Source: Roseibium hamelinense (GTDB lineage: Bacteria; Pseudomonadota; Alphaproteobacteria; Rhizobiales; Stappiaceae). From it: a stretch of DNA of 64,000 bases. The first letter of the stretch is position 1; each line of letters starts with the position of its first letter. Positions 19,634 to 28,839 of this stretch are shown here, piece by piece. The stretch covers positions 1-64,000 of the forward strand of contig NZ_VLLF01000006.1 of the NCBI RefSeq assembly GCF_007830545.1, given 5' to 3'. The notes under the pieces were generated by a model. It had not been told where the DNA came from. It did no database searches and worked only from the letters and a program-made list of their open reading frames with translations. The translations under genes and the position numbers were made by a program.

Positions 19634-20917
19634 ATGTTGAAGTCCTCTTTTCTTAAAGCCGTTGCCGCCACGGCGCTAACGGTCAGCACATGGGCCTCGG
19701 CCCACGCTGTCGATCTCCAATTCTATTTTCCAGTGGCTGTGGGCGGTAGCGCTGCAGAAACCATTCAAGAACTTACTGCCGAGTATGTCGCGCAGAACCC
19801 TGATGTGAACATTGATGCTGTCTACGCTGGGTCCTACCAGGACACTGTCGCCAAGGCGATTACAGCCTCGCGCGGCGGCAACCCGCCTCAGCTTTCAGTT
19901 ATCCTGTCGGTCGACATGTTCACACTCATTGACGAAGACCTGATTGTCTCCTTCGATGACTATCTGACGAGCGAAGAAGACAAAGAGTGGCTGAACGGGT
20001 TCTACCAGGCATTCATGGAAAACAGCCAAACCGACGGCAAGACCTACGGTATCCCATTCCAGCGTTCCACACCGGTGCTTTACTGGAACAAAGAGGCCTT
20101 CAAAGAAGCAGGTCTTGATCCTGATGTTGCGCCTGCAACTTGGGACGAAATGGTTGAGTTTGGCAAAAAGCTCACCAAGAAGGACGATAGCGGCAATGTT
20201 ACCCAATGGGGTGTACGCATTCCCTCTTCCGGCTTTCCTTACTGGTTGTTCCAAGGTCTCGCGATTGAAAACGGCGTTATCCTAGCGAACTCTGAGGGCA
20301 ATCAGACGAATTTCGATGACCCGAAAGCAGTTGAAGCCCTGCAGTACTTGGTTGATCTGAGCACAAAATACGAAGTTATGGCACCGGGCATTATCGAGTG
20401 GGGGGCAACTCCGAAAGCCTTTTTTGAAGGTCAGACAGCGATGATGTGGACGTCTACAGGCAACCTTACCAACGTTCGCGATAACGCCCCGTTTGAGTTC
20501 GGTGTTGCCATGCTTCCCGAAAAGGTACAGCGCGGCGCGCCGACAGGCGGTGGTAACTTCTATCTCTTTAAGGGCGGAAGCGACGAGCAAAACCAGGCAG
20601 CAGTCGACTTCGTCAAGTGGATCACTGCTCCTGAGCAATCTGCAAAGTGGACCATGGCGACTGGATATGTCGCACCACGCCCGGAAACCTGGGAAACAGA
20701 AACCATGAAGCAATATGTTGAAGGTTTCCCGGCGGTTCTTGTCGCCCGTGATCAACTGCAATACGCCAAGGCAGAGCTGTCAACCTATCAGAACCAACGG
20801 GTTACCGGCATTTTCAATGATGCGCTTGCTGCCGCTATTACAGGAACAAAGACGCCTGAAGAGGCTCTTAAGGAAGCTCAGCAACAAGCTGACGCGATCC
20901 TAACTGAATATCGCTGA
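19634..20917 (+). CDS. ugpB: ugp-type ABC transporter, periplasmic binding protein
   Basis: 427 residues with a signal peptide (MLKSSFLKAVA, cleavage near AHAVD). The mature part is a family-1 solute-binding fold with YAGSYQDTVAKAITASRGGNPPQ near the N-terminus, PFQRSTPVLYWNKEAFKEAGLDP and PTGGGNFYLFKG, patterns typical of UgpB. It should bind glycerol-3-phosphate or a glycerophosphodiester, but close homologues bind other polyols. An AGGAAG site precedes the ATG. A GC-rich hairpin with a T-run follows the stop. Confidence 0.8.
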   Translation: MLKSSFLKAVAATALTVSTWASAHAVDLQFYFPVAVGGSAAETIQELTAEYVAQNPDVNIDAVYAGSYQDTVAKAITASRGGNPPQLSVILSVDMFTLIDEDLIVSFDDYLTSEEDKEWLNGFYQAFMENSQTDGKTYGIPFQRSTPVLYWNKEAFKEAGLDPDVAPATWDEMVEFGKKLTKKDDSGNVTQWGVRIPSSGFPYWLFQGLAIENGVILANSEGNQTNFDDPKAVEALQYLVDLSTKYEVMAPGIIEWGATPKAFFEGQTAMMWTSTGNLTNVRDNAPFEFGVAMLPEKVQRGAPTGGGNFYLFKGGSDEQNQAAVDFVKWITAPEQSAKWTMATGYVAPRPETWETETMKQYVEGFPAVLVARDQLQYAKAELSTYQNQRVTGIFNDALAAAITGTKTPEEALKEAQQQADAILTEYR

Positions 20918-20926
20918 CACAGCTTC

Positions 20927-20961
20927 GGGGCGGTGCAAATTGTGCCGCCCCTCGTCTTTTT
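20927..20961 (+). terminator. Intra-operon attenuator after ugpB
   Basis: GGGGCGG (20927-20933) pairs with CCGCCCC (20945-20951) around an 11-base loop, followed within a few bases by TCTTTTT. It lies between the binding-protein and permease genes and probably causes partial termination. Confidence 0.75.
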
Positions 20962-20985
20962 GTTCTGAACCGGGTTTGCGGGCAC

Positions 20986-21861
20986 ATGATCAAGCGTGAA
21001 TGGATCTATGGGTGGTTGCTGCTTTTGCCTGCAATGGTATTCCTGTTCGCATTCACCCACATCCCGGCAATCACGACTCTGATTAACAGCTTCTATTCAA
21101 CGCCAAGGGGCCGGCGTCCGGCGAAGTTCCTCGGGGTTGATAATTATGAGCGAATGCTAGCGGATCCTGTGTTTTGGAAGGTGCTGTGGAACAACCTTTG
21201 GTTCGCCATCGGCACGATCCCGGTGTCCGTTGGCCTTGCAATCTTGATGGCGCTCTGGGTCAATGACCGGCTTGCTGGGCGCGGTTTCGTGCGGATGGCT
21301 TATTTCACACCGACCGTTCTTCCCTTGATTGCCGTCGCCAATATCTGGTTGTTCTTCTACACTCCAGGGTTTGGCCTGTTCGACCAGATTACAGGTTTTC
21401 TGTTTGGCTGGTCGGCTTCGAACTACTTGGGTAACCCGGAGACGGCCCTCAATGCAGTGATTGTTGTTACCGTCTGGAAGGAAGCCGGGTTTTTTATGAT
21501 CTTCTATCTCGCTGCATTGCAAGCGATACCTGTCTCGTTGAAAGAAGCTGCGCAAATCGAAGGGGCAGGGCGTTGGATCATTTTCTGGCGTATTACCTTC
21601 CCTTTGCTCATGCCAACCACATTATTCGTATCGGTCAACGCAGTGATCAATTCGTTTCGTCTGGTCGATCACATTTTTATCCTGACCGATGGTGGGCCAG
21701 ACAACGCGTCGTCTTTACTGCTCTTTTATATATACGAGACTGCTTTCCGGTTTTGGGAAACCGGTTATGCGGCGACGCTCACTGTCGCGCTGCTGGTTCT
21801 TTTGTCGCTGCTCGCAATCGGCCAGTTTTTCTTCTTCGACCGGAAGGTGCACTACAAATGA
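20986..21861 (+). CDS. ugpA: ugp-type ABC transporter, permease subunit A
   Basis: 291 residues, about six transmembrane helices, beginning with a short positively charged end (MIKREW) and a first helix that includes LLLLPAMVFLFAF. The EAA loop, PVSLKEAAQIEGAGRWIIFWR, identifies a binding-protein-dependent permease. The segment LVDHIFILTDGGPDNASSLLLFYIY is typical of UgpA. It overlaps the next gene by four bases (ATGA). Confidence 0.85.
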   Translation: MIKREWIYGWLLLLPAMVFLFAFTHIPAITTLINSFYSTPRGRRPAKFLGVDNYERMLADPVFWKVLWNNLWFAIGTIPVSVGLAILMALWVNDRLAGRGFVRMAYFTPTVLPLIAVANIWLFFYTPGFGLFDQITGFLFGWSASNYLGNPETALNAVIVVTVWKEAGFFMIFYLAALQAIPVSLKEAAQIEGAGRWIIFWRITFPLLMPTTLFVSVNAVINSFRLVDHIFILTDGGPDNASSLLLFYIYETAFRFWETGYAATLTVALLVLLSLLAIGQFFFFDRKVHYK

Positions 21862-22679
21862 ACAGCATGGGCCAGACATTTGATCGCTTTTTAAATACGC
21901 TCGCGGCCTGGGCACTCGCTCTGATTTGGATCTTGCCACTCGCCTACGCGGTTTGGACCGCCATTCATCCGGCAGCCTATGAGGCGCGCTTCGAGCTGTT
22001 TGCACCGCTGACATATGACAACTTCGTCAAGGCATGGGAAGCTGCTCCATTTGCCCGATATTTTTTAAACACTTTCATCCTTGTGACCATGATTCTCGCA
22101 TGCCAGTTTTTTTTGTGTACTCTGGCAGCCTATGCGTTTGCGCGTTTCGAGTTTCCCGGACGCAACGTCCTTTTTGCGCTGGTTCTGCTGCAGCTGCTCG
22201 TGATGCCGGACATCCTCATCGTCGAAAACTATAAAACGATGCGTCTGTTGGATCTTGTCGACACAATTCCGGCTATTGCGCTGCCCTACGTTGCATCGGG
22301 CTTTGGGATTTTCTTGTTGCGCCAGACATTCAAAACCATTCCCAAAGAGCTCGATGAAGCAGCCCGTATTGAAGGCTCTTCATTTCTGGGAGTACTTTGG
22401 CGGGTGTACATCCCGCTGGCCAAGCCGACCTACCTTGCCTATGGGCTCGTCTCTGTGAGTCATCATTGGAACAATTTCCTTTGGCCATTGATTGTGACCA
22501 ACTCCGTGGAAACCCGGCCGGTAACAGTCGGTCTGAGCGTGTTTTCTGCAATTGATAGCGGAATTGAATGGTCCGTAATCAATGCGGCAACACTCATTAC
22601 GTCCGGGCCGTTATTGATCGCGTTTCTGCTGTTTCAGCGCCAATTTGTACAAAGCTTTATGCGCGCCGGCATCAAATAA
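21858..22679 (+). CDS. ugpE: ugp-type ABC transporter, permease subunit E
   Basis: 273 residues from the ATG at 21858, which overlaps the ugpA stop; a much longer open frame upstream is antisense-like noise over ugpA. About six transmembrane helices are visible. The EAA loop reads IPKELDEAARIEGSSFLGVLWR, and SHHWNNFLWPLIVTNS matches UgpE-type subunits. It completes the inner-membrane channel with UgpA and ends the operon. Confidence 0.85.
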   Translation: MNSMGQTFDRFLNTLAAWALALIWILPLAYAVWTAIHPAAYEARFELFAPLTYDNFVKAWEAAPFARYFLNTFILVTMILACQFFLCTLAAYAFARFEFPGRNVLFALVLLQLLVMPDILIVENYKTMRLLDLVDTIPAIALPYVASGFGIFLLRQTFKTIPKELDEAARIEGSSFLGVLWRVYIPLAKPTYLAYGLVSVSHHWNNFLWPLIVTNSVETRPVTVGLSVFSAIDSGIEWSVINAATLITSGPLLIAFLLFQRQFVQSFMRAGIK

Positions 22680-23145
22680 ATATGGCAAGGTGTGCGGATT
22701 GCTGTCATCTGCGCTTGGATCTTTGGGTGTTGGATAATGCACCTTCAAGGCATTGAGGCCGCGGCCAGCAAGCGCCACCTTACGATCTAGAACTCATTTT
22801 GAATTGGCCCGAGCTCTTTACAGCTCCGGTGATCCTGTAGAAAGTCCGGGGGCATTGACTGCTCGAAACCGCGCGGGTTTCGTTATCGGCGCATGTATAT
22901 CCTGATGTTACCGTTGCAGCTGCACAAAATTTAACAGGATTGTGACGGTATTTTCCTTGCATCAATTTCCAGCCAAATGCGTGTGGTTCATTGATGGAAA
23001 AGGACTTTTTCTTTTTTTGATCAGAAAGTAGGCGGATGTGTGTAGACCAATCTGAAAACCGCCGGGCCAATTTTCCATTGACCTTCATTTTGTTTCGCCT
23101 GATATTCGTTTTGCCTGCAAATGCGGGAATACTAGGGAGGACCTA
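22680..23145. other. Intergenic region upstream of the glp operon
   Basis: No credible gene. A perfect 7-bp inverted repeat, CGAAACC/GGTTTCG with a 5-base loop, is at 22864-22882. It could terminate ugp transcription weakly or serve as an operator. TTTCG-rich motifs lie about 50 bases before glpV. The promoter of glpVSTPQU should lie here, but no strong -35/-10 pair stands out. Confidence 0.5.
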
Positions 23146-24882
23146 ATGAAACAAAGATTCTTGTCCGCAGTCGCTGCTGCGGCTGTTCTGGCTTATTCCG
23201 GCGCCGCTTACGCTGGAATGGAAGAAGCCGAAATGTGGATCGACAACGAGTTCCAGCCGTCGGTCTTGAGCAAAGACGAGCAGATGTCCGAAATGGAATG
23301 GTTCGTCCAAGCATCTGAACCGTTCCGCGGCATGGAAATCAATGTCTTGTCCGAAGGTATCCCGACTCATGAATATGAGTCGCGCGTTCTGACGAAGGCA
23401 TTTGAAGAAATTACCGGCATCAAGGTCAACCACCAGATCCTCGGCGAGGGTGAAGTGGTCCAGGCGGTTCAAACCCAAATGCAGACGAACCGCAATCTCT
23501 ATGATGCGTACGTCAACGATTCAGATTTGATCGGTACACACTCCCGTCTTCAAGCTGCAGTAAACCTGACAGACTGGATGGCTGGCGCCGGTAAAGATGT
23601 GACCTCGCCGACTTTGGATCTCGAAGACTTCATGGGTCTCAGCTTTACGACAGGCCCGGACGGCGACCTCTATCAGCTTCCTGACCAGCAGTTCGCGAAC
23701 CTTTACTGGTTCCGGAAGGACTGGTTTGACAATCCAGACTATCAGGCCCGCTTCAAAGAGAAGTACGGCTATGACCTCGGTGTTCCGGTCAACTGGTCAG
23801 CCTACGAAGACATCGCCGACTTCTTTACGAACGACGTTAAGGAAATCGACGACGTTCAGGTGTTCGGCCACATGGACTACGGCAAGCGCGCACCCGATCT
23901 CGGATGGCGCATGACCGACGCATGGCTTTCCATGGCTGGCGCGGGCTCAGTCGGCCTCCCGAACGGCAAACCGATCGACGAGTGGGGCATCCGCATGGAG
24001 GAAGGCTCCTGTAATCCGGCAGGTGCATCCGTCTCCCGTGGCGGCGGCACAAACGGTCCAGCTGCTGTCTATGCGATCCGCAAGTGGGATGAGTGGCTGC
24101 GCGCCTACGCTCCGCCAGCAGCAGCCGACTACGACTTCTACCAGTCGCTTCCAGCGCTGTCCCAGGGCAACGTTGCCCAGCAGATTTTCTGGTACACCGC
24201 GTTTCTCGCTGACATGGTCAAGCCGCGCTCGGAAGGCAACAACACCGTCGACGAAGAAGGCATGCCACTGTGGCGTGCAGCACCGTCTCCGCATGGTCCT
24301 TATTGGGAAAAAGGCCAGAAGGTCGGCTATCAGGATGTGGGTTCCTGGACGATCTTGAAGTCCACTCCAGAAGACCGCGCCAAAGCGGCATGGCTTTATG
24401 CACAGTTTGTGACTTCCAAGACCGTAGACACCAAAAAGAGCCACGTTGGTCTCACATTCGCGCGTGACAGCACTGTTCGCCACGGATCTTTTACCGAGCG
24501 CGCTGCGGCCCTCGGTGGCGTGGTCGAATTCTATCGCTCGCCTGATCGCGAAATGTGGACGCCGACCGGTGTCAACGTGCCTGACTACCCGAAGCTCGCA
24601 CAGCTTTGGTGGCAGCAAATTGGTGACGTTAACTCCGGCGCCTTTACGCCGCAGGAAGCCATGGACCGTCTCGCCGAAGAGATGGATACCATTATGGCTC
24701 GTATGCAGCGTGCTGATGAGGCGAATGACACTTATGGCGGCTGTGGCCCGCGTTTGAACGAGCCAAAAGACGCATCCGAATGGCTCGGCAAAGGTGGCGC
24801 TAAAGCGAAGCTCGAAAACGAAAAGCCGCAGGGTGTAACGGTCAAGTACGAAGACCTAATTGCTGGCTGGTCCGAAAACTAA
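23146..24882 (+). CDS. glpV: Glycerol-type ABC transporter, periplasmic binding protein GlpV
   Basis: 578 residues, much longer than ordinary family-1 binding proteins and matching the size of GlpV of the rhizobial glpSTPQUV glycerol transporter. A signal peptide (MKQRFLSAVAAAAVLAY, cleavage near AYAGM) follows a GGGAGGA site. The mature protein holds INVLSEGIPTHEYESRV and PDQQFANLYWFRKDWF, then a Trp/Tyr-rich second domain with WRMTDAWLSMAGAGSVG. Together with the two dissimilar ATPases, two permeases and the small membrane protein downstream, this identifies the system. Glycerol is the established substrate in Rhizobium leguminosarum; here it is inferred. In Rhizobium the gene is last, whereas here it is first. 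Confidence 0.85.
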   Translation: MKQRFLSAVAAAAVLAYSGAAYAGMEEAEMWIDNEFQPSVLSKDEQMSEMEWFVQASEPFRGMEINVLSEGIPTHEYESRVLTKAFEEITGIKVNHQILGEGEVVQAVQTQMQTNRNLYDAYVNDSDLIGTHSRLQAAVNLTDWMAGAGKDVTSPTLDLEDFMGLSFTTGPDGDLYQLPDQQFANLYWFRKDWFDNPDYQARFKEKYGYDLGVPVNWSAYEDIADFFTNDVKEIDDVQVFGHMDYGKRAPDLGWRMTDAWLSMAGAGSVGLPNGKPIDEWGIRMEEGSCNPAGASVSRGGGTNGPAAVYAIRKWDEWLRAYAPPAAADYDFYQSLPALSQGNVAQQIFWYTAFLADMVKPRSEGNNTVDEEGMPLWRAAPSPHGPYWEKGQKVGYQDVGSWTILKSTPEDRAKAAWLYAQFVTSKTVDTKKSHVGLTFARDSTVRHGSFTERAAALGGVVEFYRSPDREMWTPTGVNVPDYPKLAQLWWQQIGDVNSGAFTPQEAMDRLAEEMDTIMARMQRADEANDTYGGCGPRLNEPKDASEWLGKGGAKAKLENEKPQGVTVKYEDLIAGWSEN

Positions 24883-24905
24883 GCGTCCTCCCGACGCACT
24901 CAGCA

Positions 24906-24933
24906 CTCCCGGGACGCATCGGCGCCCCGGGAG
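24906..24933 (+). terminator. Intra-operon hairpin after glpV
   Basis: CTCCCGGG (24906-24913) pairs perfectly with CCCGGGAG (24926-24933), extended by an inner CGC/GCG pairing. No long T-run follows, so it may act as a partial terminator or as a 3' stabilising hairpin for glpV mRNA. Confidence 0.65.
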
Positions 24934-24990
24934 CCCTCTTCTGACGCCTGCGGAATAATGTTACCCGGCGCGATTTAATGCGAATGGCTC

Positions 24991-26058
24991 ATGTCTCTTG
25001 AATTGATCAACGTCTCCAAGCGGGTCGGTGTCGAACAACACATTTATCCGACAGACCTCAAGCTGGAACCAGGCGGTCTTAACATCTTGTTGGGCACCAC
25101 ACTTTCCGGCAAGACCACCTTGATGCAGATGATGGCGGGGCTCGATAAACTGACGACCGGCGAACTGCGCTTCAATGGTCGGGATGTCACCAAGACGCCG
25201 GTGCAAAAGCGCAACGTATCGATGGTCTATCAGCAGTTCATCAACTACCCGAATTTTAGCGTCTTTGAGAACATCGCCTCCCCGCTTCGGGTGGCAGGCG
25301 TTGCTGAAGGCGAAATAAAGCGCCGGGTCGGCGAAATGTCCGAACTCATGAAGCTATCAGGTATGCTTGACCGGCGGCCATCCGAATTATCCGGCGGACA
25401 GCAGCAGCGCACAGCTATGGCGCGGGCGCTTGTTAAAGACGCCGACCTTGTGCTTTTGGACGAGCCGCTTGCCAACCTGGACTTCAAGTTGCGCGAAGAA
25501 CTTCGCGACGAACTCCCTCGGCTGTTTGCCGACCGGAACTGTGTCGTGGTTTATGCAACGACAGAACCGGTCGAGGCACTTCTATTTGGCGGCAATACTG
25601 CGACCTTGCATGAAGGCAGGGTCACACAGTTTGGTCCAACCAGCGAAATTTATCGCAATCCGAAAGACTTGATTAGCGCCGAGGTCTTCTCCGAGCCGCC
25701 GATCAACCATGGAGACGTTGTGAAATCCGGCTCAACGATTACACTTTCCGGAGGTGGCAGCTGGCCCGCAACCGGTGCGGCAGCATCGCTTGCAGACGGA
25801 AAGTATACTCTAGGTCTGCGTCCGCATCACGTGACACCGCAAGATGACGGTGGCCAATCGATTGAGGTAAGTGGGGAAGTGCTGGTTACGGAAATCAGCG
25901 GCTCAGAGAGCGTTATCCACTTCACTATCGGGGGGCGCACATGGGTGTCTCAGTCCCACGGGGTTCACCCGGTCGAGGTGGGCGAAGTCGAACAACTGTT
26001 CGCTGACGTGTCCCAAGCATTCTATTTCGATGCCTCCGGCGCCCTGGTGGCCGGATAA
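24991..26058 (+). CDS. glpS: Glycerol-type ABC transporter ATPase GlpS (H-loop lost)
   Basis: 355 residues. Walker A is GTTLSGKT, the signature LSGGQQQRTAMARAL is intact, and Walker B is LVLLDEPLANLD. The H-loop, normally YVTHDQ-EA, reads YATTEPVEA, so the switch histidine is a threonine. A C-terminal TOBE-type domain follows (residues about 235-355). It is expected to pair with GlpT as a heterodimer below permeases GlpP/GlpQ. Its missing histidine is complementary to GlpT's degenerate signature, giving one competent and one degenerate nucleotide site. Confidence 0.87.
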   Translation: MSLELINVSKRVGVEQHIYPTDLKLEPGGLNILLGTTLSGKTTLMQMMAGLDKLTTGELRFNGRDVTKTPVQKRNVSMVYQQFINYPNFSVFENIASPLRVAGVAEGEIKRRVGEMSELMKLSGMLDRRPSELSGGQQQRTAMARALVKDADLVLLDEPLANLDFKLREELRDELPRLFADRNCVVVYATTEPVEALLFGGNTATLHEGRVTQFGPTSEIYRNPKDLISAEVFSEPPINHGDVVKSGSTITLSGGGSWPATGAAASLADGKYTLGLRPHHVTPQDDGGQSIEVSGEVLVTEISGSESVIHFTIGGRTWVSQSHGVHPVEVGEVEQLFADVSQAFYFDASGALVAG

Positions 26059-26086
26059 TGCACGGCGCAAATTTGTAGGAGCCAGC

Positions 26087-27169
26087 ATGGCGAAAATAAC
26101 TCTCAAGGGCTTGCGCCACAGCTACATGCCCAATCCGTCAAAGCCTACGGATTATGCTCTTCAGCAATTGGATGTAGATTGGGAAGATGGAGGTGCATAC
26201 GCGCTTCTTGGGCCATCGGGCTGCGGAAAGACAACTCTCTTGAACATCATCTCCGGTTTGCTAACCCCGAGCCACGGCGAAATCCTGTTTGACGGGCAAG
26301 ATGTAACGCGCATGCAGCCCGATGAGCGGCATATCGCGCAGGTGTTCCAGTTCCCTGTCGTCTACGACACGATGACCGTCTATGACAACTTGGCCTTCCC
26401 CCTGCGCAACCGAGGTGTTGCGGAAGCCGAAGTCGACAAACGGGTTCGCGAAATTGCAGAGATGATCGATCTGACATCGACGCTCGACAAGCGTGCGTCC
26501 GGTCTCACGGCCGACGGAAAGCAGAAGATATCTCTCGGTCGCGGCCTCGTGCGGACCGATGTGAATGTCATCATGTTCGACGAGCCGCTCACAGTTATTG
26601 ACCCGCACCTGAAGTGGCAACTGCGTTCGAAGTTGAAAGAATTGCACCAGCGCGTTCGTACGACGATGATCTACGTGACCCACGACCAAACCGAAGCTCT
26701 TACGTTTGCCGACAAAGTTGTTGTCATGAAGGACGGCCAGGTAGTGCAGATTGGCACACCGGTCGACCTTTTCGAGCGCCCGCAGCACACATTTGTCGGC
26801 CACTTTATCGGTTCTCCCGGCATGAACGTGCTGCCATGCCAAGTAAAGGGCGGTAAGGCGTTTTACGAAGGCATCGAATTAGGTAGCTGGAATGCGTCTG
26901 CATGCAAGTACGAAGAAGGCCTAGAACTTGGTGTCCGGCCGGAGTTCGTAAAATTGTCGGATGCAGGGGTCCCGGTTGAAATTGCAAAAGTCTCCGATGC
27001 CGGACGGTTTCAAATCGTTCATACGCGGAAGGGTGATCACAGCATCAAGCTACTGGTTCCAGAAGGCGTCGAGATCCCTGAAAAACATGCGCATCTGGCA
27101 TTCAGGAGCGACCACACGCAGGTCTATCGCGATGGTTGGCTGGTGAGCGGGGACAATAGCCATGAATAA
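26087..27169 (+). CDS. glpT: Glycerol-type ABC transporter ATPase GlpT (degenerate signature)
   Basis: 360 residues from ATG 26087, preceded by AGGAG; a longer open frame upstream overlaps glpS and is not used. Walker A is the canonical GPSGCGKTT and the H-loop YVTHDQTEA is intact. The signature is degenerate (LTADGKQKISLGRG in place of LSGGQ) and the D-loop is TVID instead of SNLD. A TOBE-type C-terminus follows. It pairs with GlpS in an asymmetric ATPase. The stop overlaps the next gene by eight bases. Confidence 0.87.
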   Translation: MAKITLKGLRHSYMPNPSKPTDYALQQLDVDWEDGGAYALLGPSGCGKTTLLNIISGLLTPSHGEILFDGQDVTRMQPDERHIAQVFQFPVVYDTMTVYDNLAFPLRNRGVAEAEVDKRVREIAEMIDLTSTLDKRASGLTADGKQKISLGRGLVRTDVNVIMFDEPLTVIDPHLKWQLRSKLKELHQRVRTTMIYVTHDQTEALTFADKVVVMKDGQVVQIGTPVDLFERPQHTFVGHFIGSPGMNVLPCQVKGGKAFYEGIELGSWNASACKYEEGLELGVRPEFVKLSDAGVPVEIAKVSDAGRFQIVHTRKGDHSIKLLVPEGVEIPEKHAHLAFRSDHTQVYRDGWLVSGDNSHE

Positions 27170-28025
27170 GATTGAAAACCAGAAGGCCTGGTTCTTCGTT
27201 CTGCCGGTTTTGGCATTGGTCGCCTTTAACGCGATCATTCCGCTCATGACGGTGGTGAACTACTCGGTTCAGGAAACGTTTGGTGACAACACGTTTTTTT
27301 GGGCCGGCGTGATGTGGTTCGAGCAGGTCCTGACGTCGGAGCGCTTTCATGCGTCGCTCGGGCGGCAGATGATCTTCACTTTCTCAATTCTTGCGATCGA
27401 GATTCCGCTCGGTGTTCTAATAGCACTGACCATGCCACGAAAAGGTCCTTGGGTGCCGGTCTGCCTCGTGCTGATGGCTTTGCCGTTGCTGATCCCGTGG
27501 AATGTGGTTGGCGCCATGTGGAACATCTTTGCGCTGCCCGATATCGGTTTGCTCGGGCGCACGCTCAACGCGATAGGCTTCGATTATAACTTCACCCGTC
27601 AGCCTGGTGATGCCTGGTTTACGATGATCCTGATGGATGTCTGGCATTGGACATCCTTGGTCGTACTGCTCGCCTATGCGGGCTTGGTGTCGATCCCGGA
27701 CGCATATTATCAAGCCGCGAAAATTGACGGTGCGAAACCGCTCGCAATCTTCCGCTATATCCAGCTGCCGAAGATGAAACGGGTCCTGACAATAGCAATT
27801 CTGTTGCGGTTCATGGACAGCTTTATGATCTATACCGAACCGTTCGTGCTGACGGGTGGCGGCCCGGGCAACTCCACAACCCTCTTGTCGATTGATCTTG
27901 TAAAGATCGCGCTCGGCCAGTTCGACCTCGGTCCAGCTGCTGCCATGTCGCTAATCTACTTCCTGATCATTCTAGCGATGAGCTGGGTCTTCTACACTGT
28001 CATGATGCGTAACGAGGCAAACTAA
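27162..28025 (+). CDS. glpP: Glycerol-type ABC transporter permease GlpP
   Basis: 287 residues with about six transmembrane helices, the first from about residue 9 (WFFVLPVLALVAFNAIIPLM). The EAA loop reads IPDAYYQAAKIDGAKPLAIFR, marking a binding-protein-dependent inner-membrane permease. It overlaps glpT by eight bases and shares one base with glpQ (TAATG), so the genes are translated as a coupled block. With GlpQ it forms the substrate channel. Confidence 0.87.
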   Translation: MNKIENQKAWFFVLPVLALVAFNAIIPLMTVVNYSVQETFGDNTFFWAGVMWFEQVLTSERFHASLGRQMIFTFSILAIEIPLGVLIALTMPRKGPWVPVCLVLMALPLLIPWNVVGAMWNIFALPDIGLLGRTLNAIGFDYNFTRQPGDAWFTMILMDVWHWTSLVVLLAYAGLVSIPDAYYQAAKIDGAKPLAIFRYIQLPKMKRVLTIAILLRFMDSFMIYTEPFVLTGGGPGNSTTLLSIDLVKIALGQFDLGPAAAMSLIYFLIILAMSWVFYTVMMRNEAN

Positions 28026-28825
28026 TGAGAAACCTAAGCCGCTTCGTGCCCGCTCTTTATATTCTCTTCCTGTTGCTGCCGATCTACTGGCTGGTCAACA
28101 TGTCGTTCAAGACAACCAACGAGATCCTGGGTGACTTCACTCTCTGGCCACGCGAGTTCACCCTCGAAAACTACATCACGATCTTCACGGATCCGACCTG
28201 GTACATGGGCTACGTGAACTCGCTCGCCTACGTGTCTATCAATACGGTCCTCTCTGTTGCGGTCGCTCTTCCAGCTGCCTATGCGTTCTCACGCTATCGG
28301 TTCTTGGGCGACAAGCACTTGTTTTTCTGGTTGCTGACTAATCGCATGGCGCCGGCTGCCGTGTTTGCCTTGCCGTTTTTCCAGCTCTATTCGGCGGTCG
28401 GGCTGTTCGATACTTACTGGGCGGTCGCGCTCGCGCATACGCTGTTCAACATCCCGCTCGCGGTCTGGATCCTGGAAGGGTTCATGTCAGGGGTGCCGAA
28501 GGAACTCGATGAGACGGCTTACGTAGACGGCTATTCGTTCCCAAGGTTCTTCATCAAAATCTTCATCCCGACCATTGCTGCCGGGATCGGTGTGGCCGCT
28601 TTTTTCTGCTTTATGTTCTCTTGGGTGGAATTGCTGCTCGCCAAGACGTTGACGGCCGTAGACGCCAAGCCAATCGCGGCGACCATGACCCGAACTGCGT
28701 CAACCTCCGGGTATGATCTTGGGCTTTTGGCAGCGGCGGGAACGTTGACCATTATACCCGGAGCTATCGTGATTTACTTCGTCCGCAACTACATCGCCCG
28801 GGGCTTTGCCCTCGGCCGGGTCTGA
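28025..28825 (+). CDS. glpQ: Glycerol-type ABC transporter permease GlpQ
   Basis: 266 residues, about six transmembrane helices. The EAA loop VPKELDETAYVDGYSFPRFF and the MalG-like end (IIPGAIVIYFVRNYIARGF) identify the second permease. It starts at an ATG overlapping the glpP stop. The symbol follows rhizobial glpSTPQUV usage and is not the E. coli phosphodiesterase GlpQ. Confidence 0.86.
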   Translation: MRNLSRFVPALYILFLLLPIYWLVNMSFKTTNEILGDFTLWPREFTLENYITIFTDPTWYMGYVNSLAYVSINTVLSVAVALPAAYAFSRYRFLGDKHLFFWLLTNRMAPAAVFALPFFQLYSAVGLFDTYWAVALAHTLFNIPLAVWILEGFMSGVPKELDETAYVDGYSFPRFFIKIFIPTIAAGIGVAAFFCFMFSWVELLLAKTLTAVDAKPIAATMTRTASTSGYDLGLLAAAGTLTIIPGAIVIYFVRNYIARGFALGRV

Positions 28826-28839
28826 CAAGGAGACGTACT

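Noticed and set aside
23947..24618. 223-residue antisense frame over glpV
   Set aside because: Shadow of a conserved gene in the opposite strand with no ribosome binding site.
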